Shown: in pieces, positions 50,401-61,984 of the stretch
Layout of the letters: the number at the start of each line of letters is the position of its first letter
Numbering within the stretch: position 1 is the stretch's first letter
Assembly: GCA_033782935.1 (NCBI GenBank)
Contig: JAWQEG010002482.1
Span: 69,501-133,500, forward strand
DNA length: 64,000 bases
Source of the DNA: Petrolisthes cinctipes
Lineage: Eukaryota; Arthropoda; Malacostraca; Decapoda; Porcellanidae
Reading direction: 5' to 3'
Position numbers and translations under genes: made by a program
The notes under the pieces: generated by a model
Databases searched by the model: none
Seen by the model: only the letters and a program-made list of their open reading frames with translations
Told to the model about the DNA's origin: nothing

Positions 50401-53400
50401 GATTCTGTATGGGAATTGGAGGCTTCTGATTCCTCCTGACTATGCCACGAAACACGCTCCTTTCCTATACTGTAGGTGGTTTTGTGGCAATATTTGAAGG
50501 ACTCGTATCCCTACAATTTTCTGACTACAGTATATCACAGGGTCCCATAATACAGAGAAATATACAGTAGTGTATGAACAGTCTCTCTCTCATACTCTTA
50601 GGACTCTGGCTCCAGCTTATCAGATAACTGGTGTTCCATAATAGTTGGATTGGTTCAAGTCGCCGCCACCTTCCTTGCCACAATACTTATGGATCGGGCT
50701 GGCAGGAAGATTCTGCTCATTACCTCATCTTCAATAATGGCTCTCTCTCTGGGTATAGTACTGATATGTGTATTGTTGTTGATAGAAAAGTATTATATAT
50801 ATTAATTTCTTAATTTTTTGTTTGAAGTATATAAGGAGTATGATCAGTGCTCAATAGAAAAGTTTTATATATATTATTTTTTTTGTATAATATGTGTAAA
50901 GCATTTAATTATAGTAAATAGTTTAATAATGTATATTTACTGTAGACCCTGGATATACAGTGAATAAATACTTGTATCCACCATTTCTTCATTTTACACT
51001 CAGCCCCTCATTGAAGACCACCAAATGTTTGTTTCCCAGGCATCTGTTATTCATTACCATACAAACTAATGTGTGATTTATTGAACCTGTGTTAAAAGGA
51101 TATGTGATACATTTAATCATCTTATATCAAGGGCCTACTGTATAATTATGAAGGCTAATTGCAATATACTTTTCTTTAACTTCTGGGTACATATTGAGTG
51201 ATATTGAGTTACTTGAGAAGAGTCTGTGGTTTGACGAGGTGGAATGGGGAGAGCAATGAGGCCAAAGTTGGCCCTTTATATAAGATGATTAAATTTATCA
51301 CATATATCCTTTTAACACAGGCTCAGTAAATCACCTAGTTAGTCTGTATGGTAATGAATAACAGAAGCCTGGGAAAACATTTGGTTGTCTTCAATGAGGG
51401 ACCGAGTGTAAAATGAAGATGTGGTGGATACAAGTATTTATTCATTATTTATCCAGGGTCTATAGTAAACATATGATTAAACTATTTATTATAATTAAAT
51501 ACTTTACACATATACAAAAAAATTAATATATATAAAATTATACAGTACTATACTTAACATTATACTGTACATTTACCACCAACATTGTACTAACCCCCCC
51601 CCCCCCTCTTAATATTACTGTATAGAGTACAGTACTGTACTGAATATGATACTGTACAATTATCACCAGCATTGTACTACCCCCCTCTCTTAATAACTCA
51701 CATTTTCTCCCAATCCACTCTCCCTCACTCACCACTGAAAAACATAGTTGTATTGATTGTACTCTCCCGACCTTATTTATTCATTTATTGCTCTCATTTT
51801 TAAAATGTTTGTAGAGGAATGCTTGTTTTTTCTGAATATTATAAAAATATTACTATAGAGTTGGATGCAATATGCGTCATCAGGTAACGAGTGATTGTAT
51901 TTTACCCGTTGCAATATGAGTCCTCAGGTAACGAGTGGTTGGAATTTTCCCGACACCCGATACTGAAAGGGTTAATATGATACTGTACATTTACTACCAA
52001 CACTGTACTAACTCCTTTAATATTATCCTGTACTTTATTTCAGTTGCACTCGGAGAATTCTTTTACTGGGAGAAGGCAGATGAGTCGTGGGCAAAGAATA
52101 CCCTTGGTTGGCTGCCCCTTGCTTCCCTTGTCATCTTCATAGCATCATTCTCTATTGGTTATGGTCCCATTCCTTGGTTGATGATGGGTAAGCAAAGAGA
52201 TATAGCCCCTTTCAATTTATATATAGTAGGCCCTCGATGTAAGATGATTAATTCTATCTAGGCTATCTATCTACCTATAGCTCTGACGCCTCCGGGAACT
52301 CCCCCCAAGGGCCCCCAAGGGGGTAGCCACGGCAGAAGTGTCTCCAGTTTTCCATGTTCTAACACTCCCTCCTTACTTGGTCAAACCCTACTCTGCCCCT
52401 CACGTTTCTCTCCCTTACATACTCTTCCACTCTGTTCTGCCATCTAACTGAAAGATGATTAAATTTACCACATACCATATATCCTTTTAACACAGGCTCA
52501 GTAAATCACTTATATATACATTATTCCTTTGATAAAAATGATTAACTTAATCACATAATGTATCTTATCTTTTTAACAGAGGCTCAGTAAATCCTCTAAA
52601 TATACAGGATAAGATTATTAAATTTACCACACACATCCATTTAACACATGCTCAGTAATTCACTTATATATACAGTACGACCTTCTAACACAGGCTCAGT
52701 AAATCACACATTAGTCTGTATGGTAATGAATAACAGAAGCCTGGGAAAACATTTAGTGATGTTCAATGAGGGACTGAGTGTAAAATGAAGAAATGGTGGA
52801 TACAAGTATTTATTCATTGTATATCCAGGCTCTACAGTATCAGTAGAAAATAATACTAAGGCAGTTTGTTTACGGAGGTGGGAAAATTTTAAAACGATGT
52901 ACTGTATATTATCACATCTTATATTAGGATCTAAATACCATAAGTATAAAAAATTACTTTAGTCCATCTACAGCAAACTGATCTCTGGCTTGATGCTCAT
53001 ATACTGGTATTTTATTACCCATAGCACTGTTAAATATGGCCCAACCCAAATTACTGTCTCATCAATATACTACTTCTAAATTAAAATGAGTTGGTGTGTG
53101 TTGTAGTTACTGGGAAAATAATATCAGTTTGGGTCCCACTCAGCATTTAGTTTCCTGTAAATAGACTAGGCTATAGAGTTATTCATACAGCAATTTGTTT
53201 ATGAAGGTGAGGAAATGTTAGAATTTATTGTATTTTATCCCATTACAGGAGAATTGTTTTCCTCTGATGTGAAGGAGATGGCAGCCAGTGCAGCAACCAT
53301 GTTCAACTGGACTCTGTCTTTTGTGGTCACTTCCATCTTTGTTATGTTACAGGTATGTTGTATTTATTATATACTATACTAATATAGTGTACTATATTTA

Positions 53401-54034
53401 CATGGGATATACATACTGTACATAATATTACATTAGGCCCTCGATATAAGATGATTAAATTAATCACATATATCCTTTTAACACAGGCTTAATAATTCAC
53501 TTAGTTAGTCTGTATGGTAATGAATAACAGAAGCCTGGGAATACAAACATTTGATGGTCTTCAATGAGGGACTGATTGTCAAATGAAGAATTGGTGGATA
53601 AAAGTATTTCTTTACCCACCATTTCATCATTTTACACCGAGTTCCTCATTGAAGACCACCCACAAAATGTTTTCCCAGGCTCCTCTTAGTCATTACCTTA
53701 CAGGTTAAGTTAGTGATTTACTGAGCCTGTGTTTAAAGGATATAATTATGTGCTAAATTTAATCATCTTATATCAATGGCTTACTGTATATTCACATCAC
53801 TGTTACACTAACTTATCTGACATACACATATATCTCTCTTTCTCTTTTTTTCAGAATGGTTTAGGCAACGATGGGTCATATTGGTTATTTGCCAGTATTT
53901 GCATCGTCAACTTGATATTCTGTGTTACTTTAGTGCCAGAGACGAAAGGCAAAACTTTGAAGGAGATAACTGCATTGTTTGGTGGTCAGACACATACAAG
54001 TGACACAGACACACGCAACTCTAGTGATTGTTGA
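45816..54034 (+). CDS. Tret1: Facilitated trehalose/sugar transporter, Tret1-like, complete, 10 exons
   Basis: Plasma-membrane MFS sugar transporter (SLC2-like); Tret1 proteins move trehalose in arthropods. Exons: 45816-45947, 46328-46427, 46798-47037, 47951-48079, 48830-49039, 49339-49535, 50602-50752, 52044-52187, 53249-53352 and 53855-54034. These total 1587 nt, 528 residues, with consistent phases and GT-AG introns. A hydrophilic N-terminus (TEYESEGEWSPWG) precedes the first helix. Signature motifs in order: NTLGRRGTMLAS after TM2; GRIVTGLCAG and IGEYSSADVRGTLG; VKESPTFLLAKGKQ (Lys where PESP usually has Pro); QQFSGVNAVLFN in TM7; MDRAGRKILL; GYGPIPWLMMGELF; VPETKGKTLKEI at the C-terminus. 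The start could instead be the second ATG at 45840. Introns hold many family B, C, D MITEs. Trehalose rather than another sugar is inferred from family only. Confidence 0.93.
47695..47915. repeat. Tandem triplication of a family B MITE fragment
   Basis: Three units of about 68 bp (TATTTACTGAGCCTGTGTTA through ATCTTCTATCAATGGCC) lie head to tail just before Tret1 exon 4, derived from one end of a family B MITE. Confidence 0.75.
49730..49960. mobile_element. Family D MITE, best full copy
   Basis: Inverted ends CAGTTGGCTACAGGAATTC and GAATT(C)TTGTGGCCAA-type; the right end has ACCTGTAG in place of the expected CTGTA. A half copy precedes it (49548-49690). Both are in Tret1 intron 6. Confidence 0.65.
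50940..51140. mobile_element. Family B MITE, reference copy
   Basis: About 200 bp with TA flanks and inverted ends (CTGTAGACCCTGGATATA and, reversed, CAGTAGGCCCTTGATATA), Tc1/mariner style. It contains an AATAAA in one orientation. Other copies include 21755-22035, 23990-24375, 25125-25400, 27240-27455, 27955-28115, 29525-29835, 36815-37020, 48545-48740, 49120-49295, 51275-51475, 52465-52840, 53430-53790, 56140-56550, 57710-57905, 60905-61115, 62270-62575 and 63235-63395. It is the commonest repeat here. Confidence 0.75.
52262..52452 (-). pseudogene. Third, shortest copy of the LINE 3' end
   Basis: Only the last 190 bp or so and a TAGG/TAGA tail remain. It lies in the Tret1 gene antisense to it, between two partial family B sequences. 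Confidence 0.65.
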
Positions 54035-54036
54035 TT

Positions 54037-54190
54037 GTACCATTGGCCACAAGAATTGGTATACACGCTGTTGATTTCAAGGGTTTACAACATGTAGAAA
54101 ATGTAAGACTATGTAACTGCAATGCAACATTATTATTAGGTTTGTTGTTTTTGAATCACCTAGTCACTTGGTAGACCATTCATTGCAGTA
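54037..54190. mobile_element. Left part of a family D MITE in the Tret1 3' UTR region
   Basis: It begins about three bases after the Tret1 stop (GTACCATTGGCCACAAGAATT) and stops at ATTGCAGTA, where the Tigger-like element is inserted. The remainder resumes at 55558-55625. Confidence 0.7.
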
Positions 54191-55557
54191 CAGTAAACCT
54201 TCGTTAACTCGGATCAATTAGAGGGAGACCCTTGTTGAGTTATCAGAAGATCCGAGATATCCGAGGGCTTAAATTTGATAAGTACGACTTATCGCATGTA
54301 CACCTGCCCTCAGAACTACATGTGGTTACACTCATATCTCTGGTTCCCATACACAGCTGCGCACACACAAAAACATGACAATGTCAAAAAAAAGGATATA
54401 ATGCTGCAGAAATATATCTAATAATGTATATTAACATGAAATAAGGCATTGTGGTGTGATGGTAGGTGAGGAAGTGTGTGGGAATCATAGCTGGTATCAG
54501 TCATGGCATACTTGTTGCCACACCAACACATTATTCCTGTGATTTTTGTGATATATTTATACTTACTTCTCGTACAGTAATCGCCTTTCAATAGCGCTGA
54601 AGAGAAAGATTTCAAGTGATATTAGTAGTGATGAAAATAAAAAACAGATCATTACATTCAGTGAAATAGTTGATATTTTCAAGAGAAAGGAGAAAAGGTG
54701 GCAACAATTGGCCATGCTTTAGGTTTGATCCAAACAACTGTAGCCACCATAGTTATAGACAAGGAGCACATCGTAACAAAATATGCTCAAAATGAGATTT
54801 ATGAGGGATTATTAGTTTGGTATTCAATTACTGGGAATTGTAATTGATTTATGAGACTTTATATCATTATCACAGTGACACCGCAAGTCACACACAGTAA
54901 GCTGAAGCTACAAATACCTCATTTATGTAGTTCATAATTATTCATTAATATTTTCAAAATACAGGTTGGCATTAACTTCACACAAAATGGTTTGTTTATT
55001 TATTTAATTGTTTGCAGAGTGATTATTGGTTATATTCTCTGAGTTTTGGTAGTAACAAATGTTTAATATTAGGCTTTTATAAGAAAACAGTATTTATTTG
55101 TGGAAAAGCTATTGATGGTATCCATAAGTCACCGCCTCGGAACGGAAAGCGTTAACAGTGAAGATACCATCATGACTGATGCATATGTGGCTCCTTGGCC
55201 CACTTGGCAGTGATGCAGCCAATTATATATCAGTTCATCACCGTTTATCAGGCAATAAAGTTAATTAATTCAAAACATTGAGTTTCTTATACATACCTGT
55301 TATGGTAAAAGCATAACTATATAATTATGGTCAGTCGACATAGGGTATAAATGTATGGAATAGAGATGATAATCCGAGTTTTGTATAAAATTAACTTGCG
55401 TCGCTTCTCAGGCTGTAGGCCTTTGTGATGATTCACCTGGAAAATCTCCGTATATGTCGGATATACATCCGACTTATGTGGAGTGTCCGAGACATTGACA
55501 GCGTCCGAGTAATCCAATATCCGGCTTATAAGTATGCAACTTAGCGAGGGTTTACTG
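54191..55557 (+). mobile_element. Tigger/pogo-like transposon remnant
   Basis: Ends are CAGTAAACCTTCGTTAACTC and, inverted, CAGTAAACCCTCGCTAAGTT, flanked by TA (54189-54190 and 55558-55559). Around 54625-54775 a CENP-B-type helix-turn-helix can be read in two frames: KKQIITFSEIVDIFKRKE, then after a frameshift EKVATIGHALGLIQTTVATI. The transposase is thus broken and mostly deleted. Confidence 0.85.
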
Positions 55558-55745
55558 TAGTACCACAATAATGATCTCTCTTTACATACAGCCTGTGTAA
55601 GAATTTGTGTGGTCATCTGTACTGGGCATTTTAGACAGCTTGTGGATATTTTAGACAAGATTGATGTGTATTGTCTGGATTATTCACATTTTATTATATT
55701 GATGTACTATAATATAAATTTTTGGTTACTATACCTGTATTTTAA

Positions 55746-55820
55746 TCAGGGGTGCGGAGTCGAAATCGGATACTTTTTGGCTGGAGTCGGGAAAAAGATA
55801 TCCGACTCTGACTCCTTTAT
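55746..55820. mobile_element. hAT-type end (GGGGTGCGGAGTCG)
   Basis: CAGGGGTGCGGAGTCGAAATC-like start followed by GGAGTCGG and GACTCTGACTCC. A reversed relative is at 48436-48535, truncating a family A MITE. Such GAGTCGGAGTC ends belong to a common animal hAT group. Confidence 0.5.
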
Positions 55821-56574
55821 GAGAGATCAATTCTCGTGTAAGGTACTTGAGGTCATAAATAGGCTAGTGTTGGGAAATTTCCATTAATTTGTAGACAAAA
55901 ATAGCTTTTGTGGGAGCTATTTGTAATAATGTAAATTATGAAATGTCATATGCTACATTCAATATTTGCAATACAATCAATACCCATATAACTGTGCCAA
56001 CTTTATGTTATATATCTTTCATGTGAACTTCGTCAGGCAGCTGTACCAAAAACATTCCATACATTCCGATAACACATGTACAGTCGCGGCACATAGGCCT
56101 TGAACAGGGTGTAAGGGGAAGCTGTGACTGTACACTATTCCCTTGATATAAGTTGATTAATTTATCACTATCCCTTTAACACAGGCTCAGTAAATCACTT
56201 GCTGCCAATTCCACAATGGTTTGTTTTGGTTTGCAAGCACAATAACAAACAAAACTGAACTGTGTAAATGACTCGTGAGTGAGTTATTTGATGACTCCAT
56301 TATGAAACTAATGTAATATTGGAACTGCCCGACAGATTTTGTGGATATGGCTACTGAGTTTGTTGTTGGATATAATTAAGACTGACAAGTGTGGTTGGGG
56401 AGGATCATAAAAACCAAAGCCACTGTGGAATCGGCCCTTAGTCTGTATGGTAATGAAGAACAGAAGCTTTGGTAAATATTTGGTGGTCTTTAATGAAGGA
56501 CAGAGTGTAAAATGAAATGTGTGGTGTATACAAGTATTTATTCATTGTACACTTGAGAATATTGTAGGACATCC

Positions 56575-56754
56575 TTCCCTTACATCCTTCTCTGTACAAA
56601 TTTCCTCATTCCTCTCATCATACACCAACAAAACCGTAACTTTCCCTGTGTAAGATCAATATGTGTCAGGGCATTACCAAGGGCATAGTAGGTGTGTCAT
56701 CGGGTTTTGTTGTTCCCAGAGCCCTGAGTAAGATCTCTAAGTGTATTATCATGC
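56575..56754 (-). pseudogene. Tandem duplicates of the CPPED1 3' coding end
   Basis: Immediately 3' of the stop, two degenerate partial copies of the last coding stretch follow. One, near 56730, reads DLTQGSGNNKT. The other, near 56650-56695, reads HTYYALGNALTHIDLTQG, against HTYYALGNAPTHIDLTQG in the gene, and continues open to a TAA near 56577. They are probably duplication debris. Confidence 0.6.
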
Positions 56755-57678
56755 TTAGTTGTTCTCTGTTCCCTGAGTAAGATCTATATGTGTGGGTGCA
56801 TTACCAAGAGCATAATAGGTGTGTTCCACTTTGTCATGTAGTACCTTGACTATCCTGAAGCCATTAGTGTCTGGGCCGAGTTGAGCCCCAACAGCAGATG
56901 TCACCACCTCCTCCATGTCCAGGTACTGACCCCCGGCATTGCGGTGGTAGTGACCACAGAAGATGTATCGCACACCAGCTTTGTACAGCCTGGAGAGTAG
57001 GTTATCACGTAACTGTTTTGGTAGGTTAAAGTATTCATCGTCTTCCTCAGGGCTAGAGATGAAGTATGGTATATGCTGGAACACAACACAATGCTTGGGT
57101 TTCTGGTGAACTACTTGCTCCAGTTGGTGTTCCAGCCAGGCCTCCTGTTCTGCTGCCAGGATTTCCACCTTGGTGCTGTCCTGGTAATACTGTGAGTTCA
57201 CCACCAGGAAGAACACCCCCCCACACCAAAAGCTGAAGAAGTCGTCCCCGAAGGAGGCGCGGTAGGAGGCCACCGTGGAAGGCGTCGGTATGTCACCCAC
57301 GTCATGGTTACCACACACACACACCAAGGGAATCTCCAATGACAACAATTCCTTCTTCAGGTCCTCTTCTTGTAGTAGTCTTGTGGTAGCTAGTGTTTCA
57401 GGATATGCATCGAGTAGGTCGCCACAGATGACCAGAAACTTCGGCCTTGGTTTTATCTTGTTGATGTCCTTCACCATTTGACGCGTCCACTCCACTTCCT
57501 TTGTCCAACCAGGGTCCTTGCGCCCCTCAACACATCTCTCTTGGAATCCCAGCTGGGTGTCTGCTGCCTGTATAAAATAGAATGGTCCATCCCATGTCCT
57601 CTGTTGTGGGTTGTGGAAGGGAAGGTAATGACGATCGTTGGTGGTGATGACAAACTCTTTCCGCCCTGACTTCTCCAT
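56755..57678 (-). CDS. CPPED1: CPPED1-type calcineurin-like metallophosphatase
   Basis: Cytosolic Ser/Thr-type metallophosphatase of the CPPED1 group; in mammals it has been linked to Akt dephosphorylation. The CDS is one exon of 307 residues (human protein 314). Metal-site motifs: DTQ (residues 40-42, Gln replacing the usual His of DxH, as is characteristic of CPPED1), GDLLD (86-90), GNHD (123-126), FQHIPY (His202) and GHYH (242-245). I chose the start MEKSGRKEF at 57678 because the preceding in-frame extension (to an ATG at 57741) comes from a family B MITE. An AG at 57699-57700 could be the acceptor of a 5' UTR exon. Confidence 0.93.
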   Translation of the reverse strand: MEKSGRKEFVITTNDRHYLPFHNPQQRTWDGPFYFIQAADTQLGFQERCVEGRKDPGWTKEVEWTRQMVKDINKIKPRPKFLVICGDLLDAYPETLATTRLLQEEDLKKELLSLEIPLVCVCGNHDVGDIPTPSTVASYRASFGDDFFSFWCGGVFFLVVNSQYYQDSTKVEILAAEQEAWLEHQLEQVVHQKPKHCVVFQHIPYFISSPEEDDEYFNLPKQLRDNLLSRLYKAGVRYIFCGHYHRNAGGQYLDMEEVVTSAVGAQLGPDTNGFRIVKVLHDKVEHTYYALGNAPTHIDLTQGTENN

Positions 57679-57706
57679 CCTGTTGGCAGTTAACTTAGCT
57701 TTTACA

Positions 57707-57905
57707 CTAGGCCCTCGGTACAAGATGACTAAATTTATCACTATCCTTTTAACACAGGCTCAGCAAATCACACATTTGTCTGTATGGTAATGAATAACAG
57801 AAGCCTGGGAAAATATTTGGTGGTCTTCAATGAAGGACTGAGTGTAAAATGAAGATGTGGTGGATACAAGTATTTATTCACTGTATAGTATATCTAGGGT
57901 CTACA
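57707..57905. mobile_element. Family B MITE directly upstream of CPPED1 CDS
   Basis: It has the CTAGGCCCTCGGTACAAGATG end and TATATCTAGGGTCTACAG at the other. Its first 35 bp keep the CPPED1 frame open and supply an upstream ATG (57741). Confidence 0.7.
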
Positions 57906-58069
57906 GAATTTTTACCACTTGCCACTGTGAGAATTCAAATATCATACTGTCATTTCTTCACACTGGTAAACTACTGGCATTAAAGATGGTAAAATATTTA
58001 CTTTATTGCCATCCTCTGGTAACTTACGGTTTTTCTACCATCATTATCCACTTAATTTAGGTCAATTTT

Positions 58070-59730
58070 CCTAGTTACTGGGACCTAACCGGATGTGGCA
58101 ATACTGCTACAAAACAGAATATACTAAATAAATGCCCCATTGGTAAGCAGTGTTTCCACATTCGGCTAGGTCCCAGTAGCATGCCCCAGTTAAGTTCCGG
58201 TACTTTACCATGGTTAGTTCCCGGGGTATTAGTCAAGCATTTGTCCATAATCACTCCCATTAATTTTTTTCTGTCAAATATACTTCTTAATACATGTACG
58301 TCATTTCCTTATTGGGTATTTCCATCGCAAGTGCATTTACATGAACCGTCGGTTCCAGTATAATAATATCAATTCAAGATGGCCGCCAAATGTTTACATC
58401 CAGGCCCCGTATTTTGCTAAGGTTAGGTCTCTGTAGTTTGCCGTGGTCCTGATTAGGTTAGGTCAGGTGAGGTCTACCTAATTCTATTTAATGCGTTGTA
58501 GTGTTTTTCAGACGAATCTAGTTCAAATATGGCGAAAATGAGGTGGTTTCGGAGATTGAGTTGGGGAAGGCGGGATATCTCCCAAAACATTAATTTGCGA
58601 CTGTTGTGAACAATAAATTCAATCAAAACACACTATAAAACACTGCATTCTGAAAACCTTGAGTCAAAAGCAGATTATGGACAAACGCTTGACTATTACC
58701 GTATTTTGCCCCGGTCATTTCCTGTACTTTACCACAGTTATTTCCCGGTAGTTTCCCCAGGTTAGGTCCTGGTAGTTTGCCCAGGTTAGGTCCTGGTTGT
58801 ATGATGCGGTCTAGGTTAGGTAAGGTAAGGTCAGGCTAATTTCAAAATGCCTCATTCAAATATGCCCTATCTTGGAAATGGGGCATTTGTGCAGGAAATT
58901 ATCTTAGAATGATCTAAACAAATGGGTAATGAAGGTAGAAAAACCGTATGCAATAACGGTAATTCTTTCAATATTTGCCCTATGTAACTACCGTACCGTT
59001 TGTTACAACTGTTACTGTTATTCTTTTGGGTATTTATTGAAAGAATTACCGTTTTGTAGCAGTGTTGCCAGATCCGGCTAGGTCCCAGTACTTTGGCCCG
59101 GTCATTTCCTGTACTTTACCAAGGTTATTTCCCGGTAGTTTGCCCAGGTTAGGTCCCGGTAGTCTGCCCAGGTTAGGTCCCGGTAGTCTGATGCGGTCTA
59201 GGTTAGGTTAGGTTAGGTCAGGTCAGGTAAGGTCAGGCTAATTTCAAAATGCCCCATTTGAATATGCCTTATCTTGGAAATGGGGCATTTGCGGAGAAAA
59301 TGCCATAGAAGAAAATAGTCTTAGAATGGTCTATATAAGTGGGTAATGAAGGTAGAAAAACCGTACGGTATTAGTACAGAAGTGGACCTGAATTCAGCAG
59401 TGTTGCCAGATCCAGCTGGGTCCCAGTATTTTACCCCTGTCATTTATTGTACTTTATCACGATTATTTCCCGGTAGTTTGCCCAGGTTAGGTCCCGGTAG
59501 TCTGATGCGGTCTAGGTTAGGTTAGGTCAGGCTAATTTCAAAATGCCCCATTTTAATATGCCCTATCTTGGAAACGGGGCATTTGAGGAAGAAAAACCTT
59601 AGAAGAAAAGTGTCTTAGAATGGTCCGGAATAGTGGGTAATGACAGTAAAATATCTATTATACAGTAAGGTCCACTTCTGTACCTTTACCAACCGTACCC
59701 AATAACGGTAATTCTTTCAATATTTACCTT
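58070..59730. repeat. Family F cluster
   Basis: At least four head-to-tail or inverted partial units each contain TGTTGCCAGATCCGGCTAGG-type starts, GGTTAGGTCCCGGTAG repeats, GGTTAGGTCAGGC, then CAAAATGCCCCATTTGAAT and AATAACGGTAATTCTTTCAA. A further inverted pair lies at 60200-60800. No coding sequence is seen. Confidence 0.7.
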
Positions 59731-59810
59731 ATTTTGTAGTGCCGTTACAATGTACTTACACAGCACTGTCATTACAACTCGGCAACAGTTATCACTTATC
59801 AGTGGATGGC

Positions 59811-59835
59811 GTCACGTGACATAACTGACACGTGT
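59811..59835. promoter_or_regulatory. Two E-boxes in a unique patch; possible CPPED1 promoter
   Basis: GTCACGTGAC (59811-59820) and ACACGTGT (59828-59835) lie 9 bp apart in the only repeat-free stretch (59740-60110) upstream of CPPED1. On the minus strand a donor-like GAAAAGGTAATT (59865-59876) follows, compatible with a noncoding first exon. Confidence 0.35.
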
Positions 59836-61467
59836 TATTATTATTGTTGTTCGCAGGTGTCAGGAATTACCTTTTCAACGGCACAAAAATAGTGTCAAGC
59901 TATATGTATAATTTTATGAGGTAACCAAGCTCTATTTAATGTCTATTATTAATTAACTGTGTATGAGACACTCAAGTAGGCGTGTATTTCATGTATAGTA
60001 GTGTTGTCTCGGCCACGAAATCCTAAATAATAATCAGAGTACAGTATACTATTATTATCATCAGATCCTGGTAATGACCTGTGTGTATAGAAACATTAAT
60101 AAAAAAAAAATAATATATATATATATATATATATAAATAATGGTGGATACAACATTTGGTAAAAGTACAAAAGTACTGAGTACATTATATTGTATATTTT
60201 AGTATCATTACCCACTGTTTTGGACCATTATAAGACACTTTTCATCTAAGGTGTTTCTATTGGAGATGCCCCGTTTTCACCCCCCAATACAAATTAGTCT
60301 GACCTAACCTGACCTGACCAAACCTAACCTAGACCACTGCAGACTACCAGGACCTAACCTGGGCAAACTACCGGGACCTAACCTGGGCAAACCACCAGGA
60401 TATACCAGTGTAAACTATCATAAAGTGACTGGGGCAAATTCCGTGGACCTAGCCGGATATGGTAACACTGCACAGCCCTAGCCAATAGTTTAAGGAGTAG
60501 CCTGTCTCCCCACCCAAAACCCACGTTATCCAACACCCCCCAATGATTGTATGGGTCTTTAAGAATGTGGATTATCACTATAAGCAATGGAAATATCGGT
60601 AGGAAGTGTATTATACAGGCAGAGCCATAGTGAAAAGCGTGTTTTCCCCCACCCATAACCTCGCATTCCCACGTGCCATATCTCGAAAATGGGGCATCTC
60701 CGAGAGAAATACCATAGATGAAAAGTGTCTTATAATAGTCCAAAATAGTGGATAATGATACTAAAATATACAATATAGTGAACTCAGTACTTCTGTACTA
60801 ATACCCAAGTTTTTATTCATAGTATATCCAGGGTATACTGTATTGGGTAGTGCAATGTTACCAGTACAATGCAAGTAAATAAGAGTAGGGTATTTACAAA
60901 ACTGTAGACCCTGGATGTACAATGAATGAATACTTGTATCCACCATTTCTTCATTTTACACTCAGTCCCTCATTGAAGACCACTAAATGTTTGTTTTCCC
61001 AGGCTTCGGTTATTCATTACCATACACACTAATGTGTGATATACTGAACTTGTGTTAAAAGAATATTATGTGATAAATCAATTCATCTTCTATCAAAGGT
61101 CTACTATAACAGGAGATTAATATAGTGTAGGTTTTAAATACAAGTTAACATTACTACTTTATTATTATAACATGAGCTTTGTTAGCAACATTAAATATCT
61201 GTATATTTTTCTAACATGATAACAACACTTGTAAACCTACCAAGGTATCAAAACAATAAAAGCGACACATTAATTAAAGTATTCATTTGAACTTAATGGG
61301 ATTAGTACAGTGTTGTGGTAAATCTGGAGCATCTGATTCCTCCAAACTATGCCACAAAACATATACCATATTAGTACAGTAGTATCATTGAGAGCATCTG
61401 TTTTCTGGTATAGTTAGGAGGAATCAGTAGACTTCAAATTTGCCAACAAGAGAATCTCCCTTTATGG

Positions 61468-61980
61468 GGTAGTAATGTATAGTGTTGGTAAACCTGGAAC
61501 AACTGATTCCTCCAAAATATTCCATGCAACAGGCCACAATTATTAGTTTTGTTCATCTGGTTCTGTTTCCTGGCATACTTTGGAGGAATCAAGGCACTCC
61601 AGTGTAACAAAAGTATACTATCCCCTTAAATAAAGGACATTAGAAGCCATGAGCTAAATAACTATTATAATATATACAGTGTACTGTATATAAAATAAAA
61701 AATATTGGCAATCAAATTTGTAATGCTTGTACAGTATTTGCTGTTTTTCCAATGAAAGTTTCTATTGGCACATGAAAAAAGTTTTGGAGAAAATTTTTTT
61801 GATTAAAGGGGTTAATACACTTTTGGTAGATAGCACCTTGATTCTTCCAAAGTATATATGCCAAGAAACAGATCCAGAATAACTCATAAAATAATTGTTG
61901 TGCCCTGTTGCTTGGAAAAGTTTGAAGGAATCGGCAGTCGCTCCAGATTTACAAACACAAATACTGTACTTTCCCCTTAA
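61468..61980. mobile_element. Two TTAA MITEs, family A
   Basis: Copies at 61468-61630 and 61805-61980, both with the CTCCAAA(A/G)TAT core and TTAA ends, followed by another at 62655-62806. With the A2 copies at 61297-61467 and 62808-62968 this makes five TTAA MITEs in 1.7 kb. Confidence 0.65.
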
Positions 61981-61984
61981 TGTA

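Noticed and set aside
55317..55658. 113-codon minus-strand open frame
   Set aside because: It spans the right end of the Tigger-like element and the resumed family D MITE, so it is a chimera of repeats.
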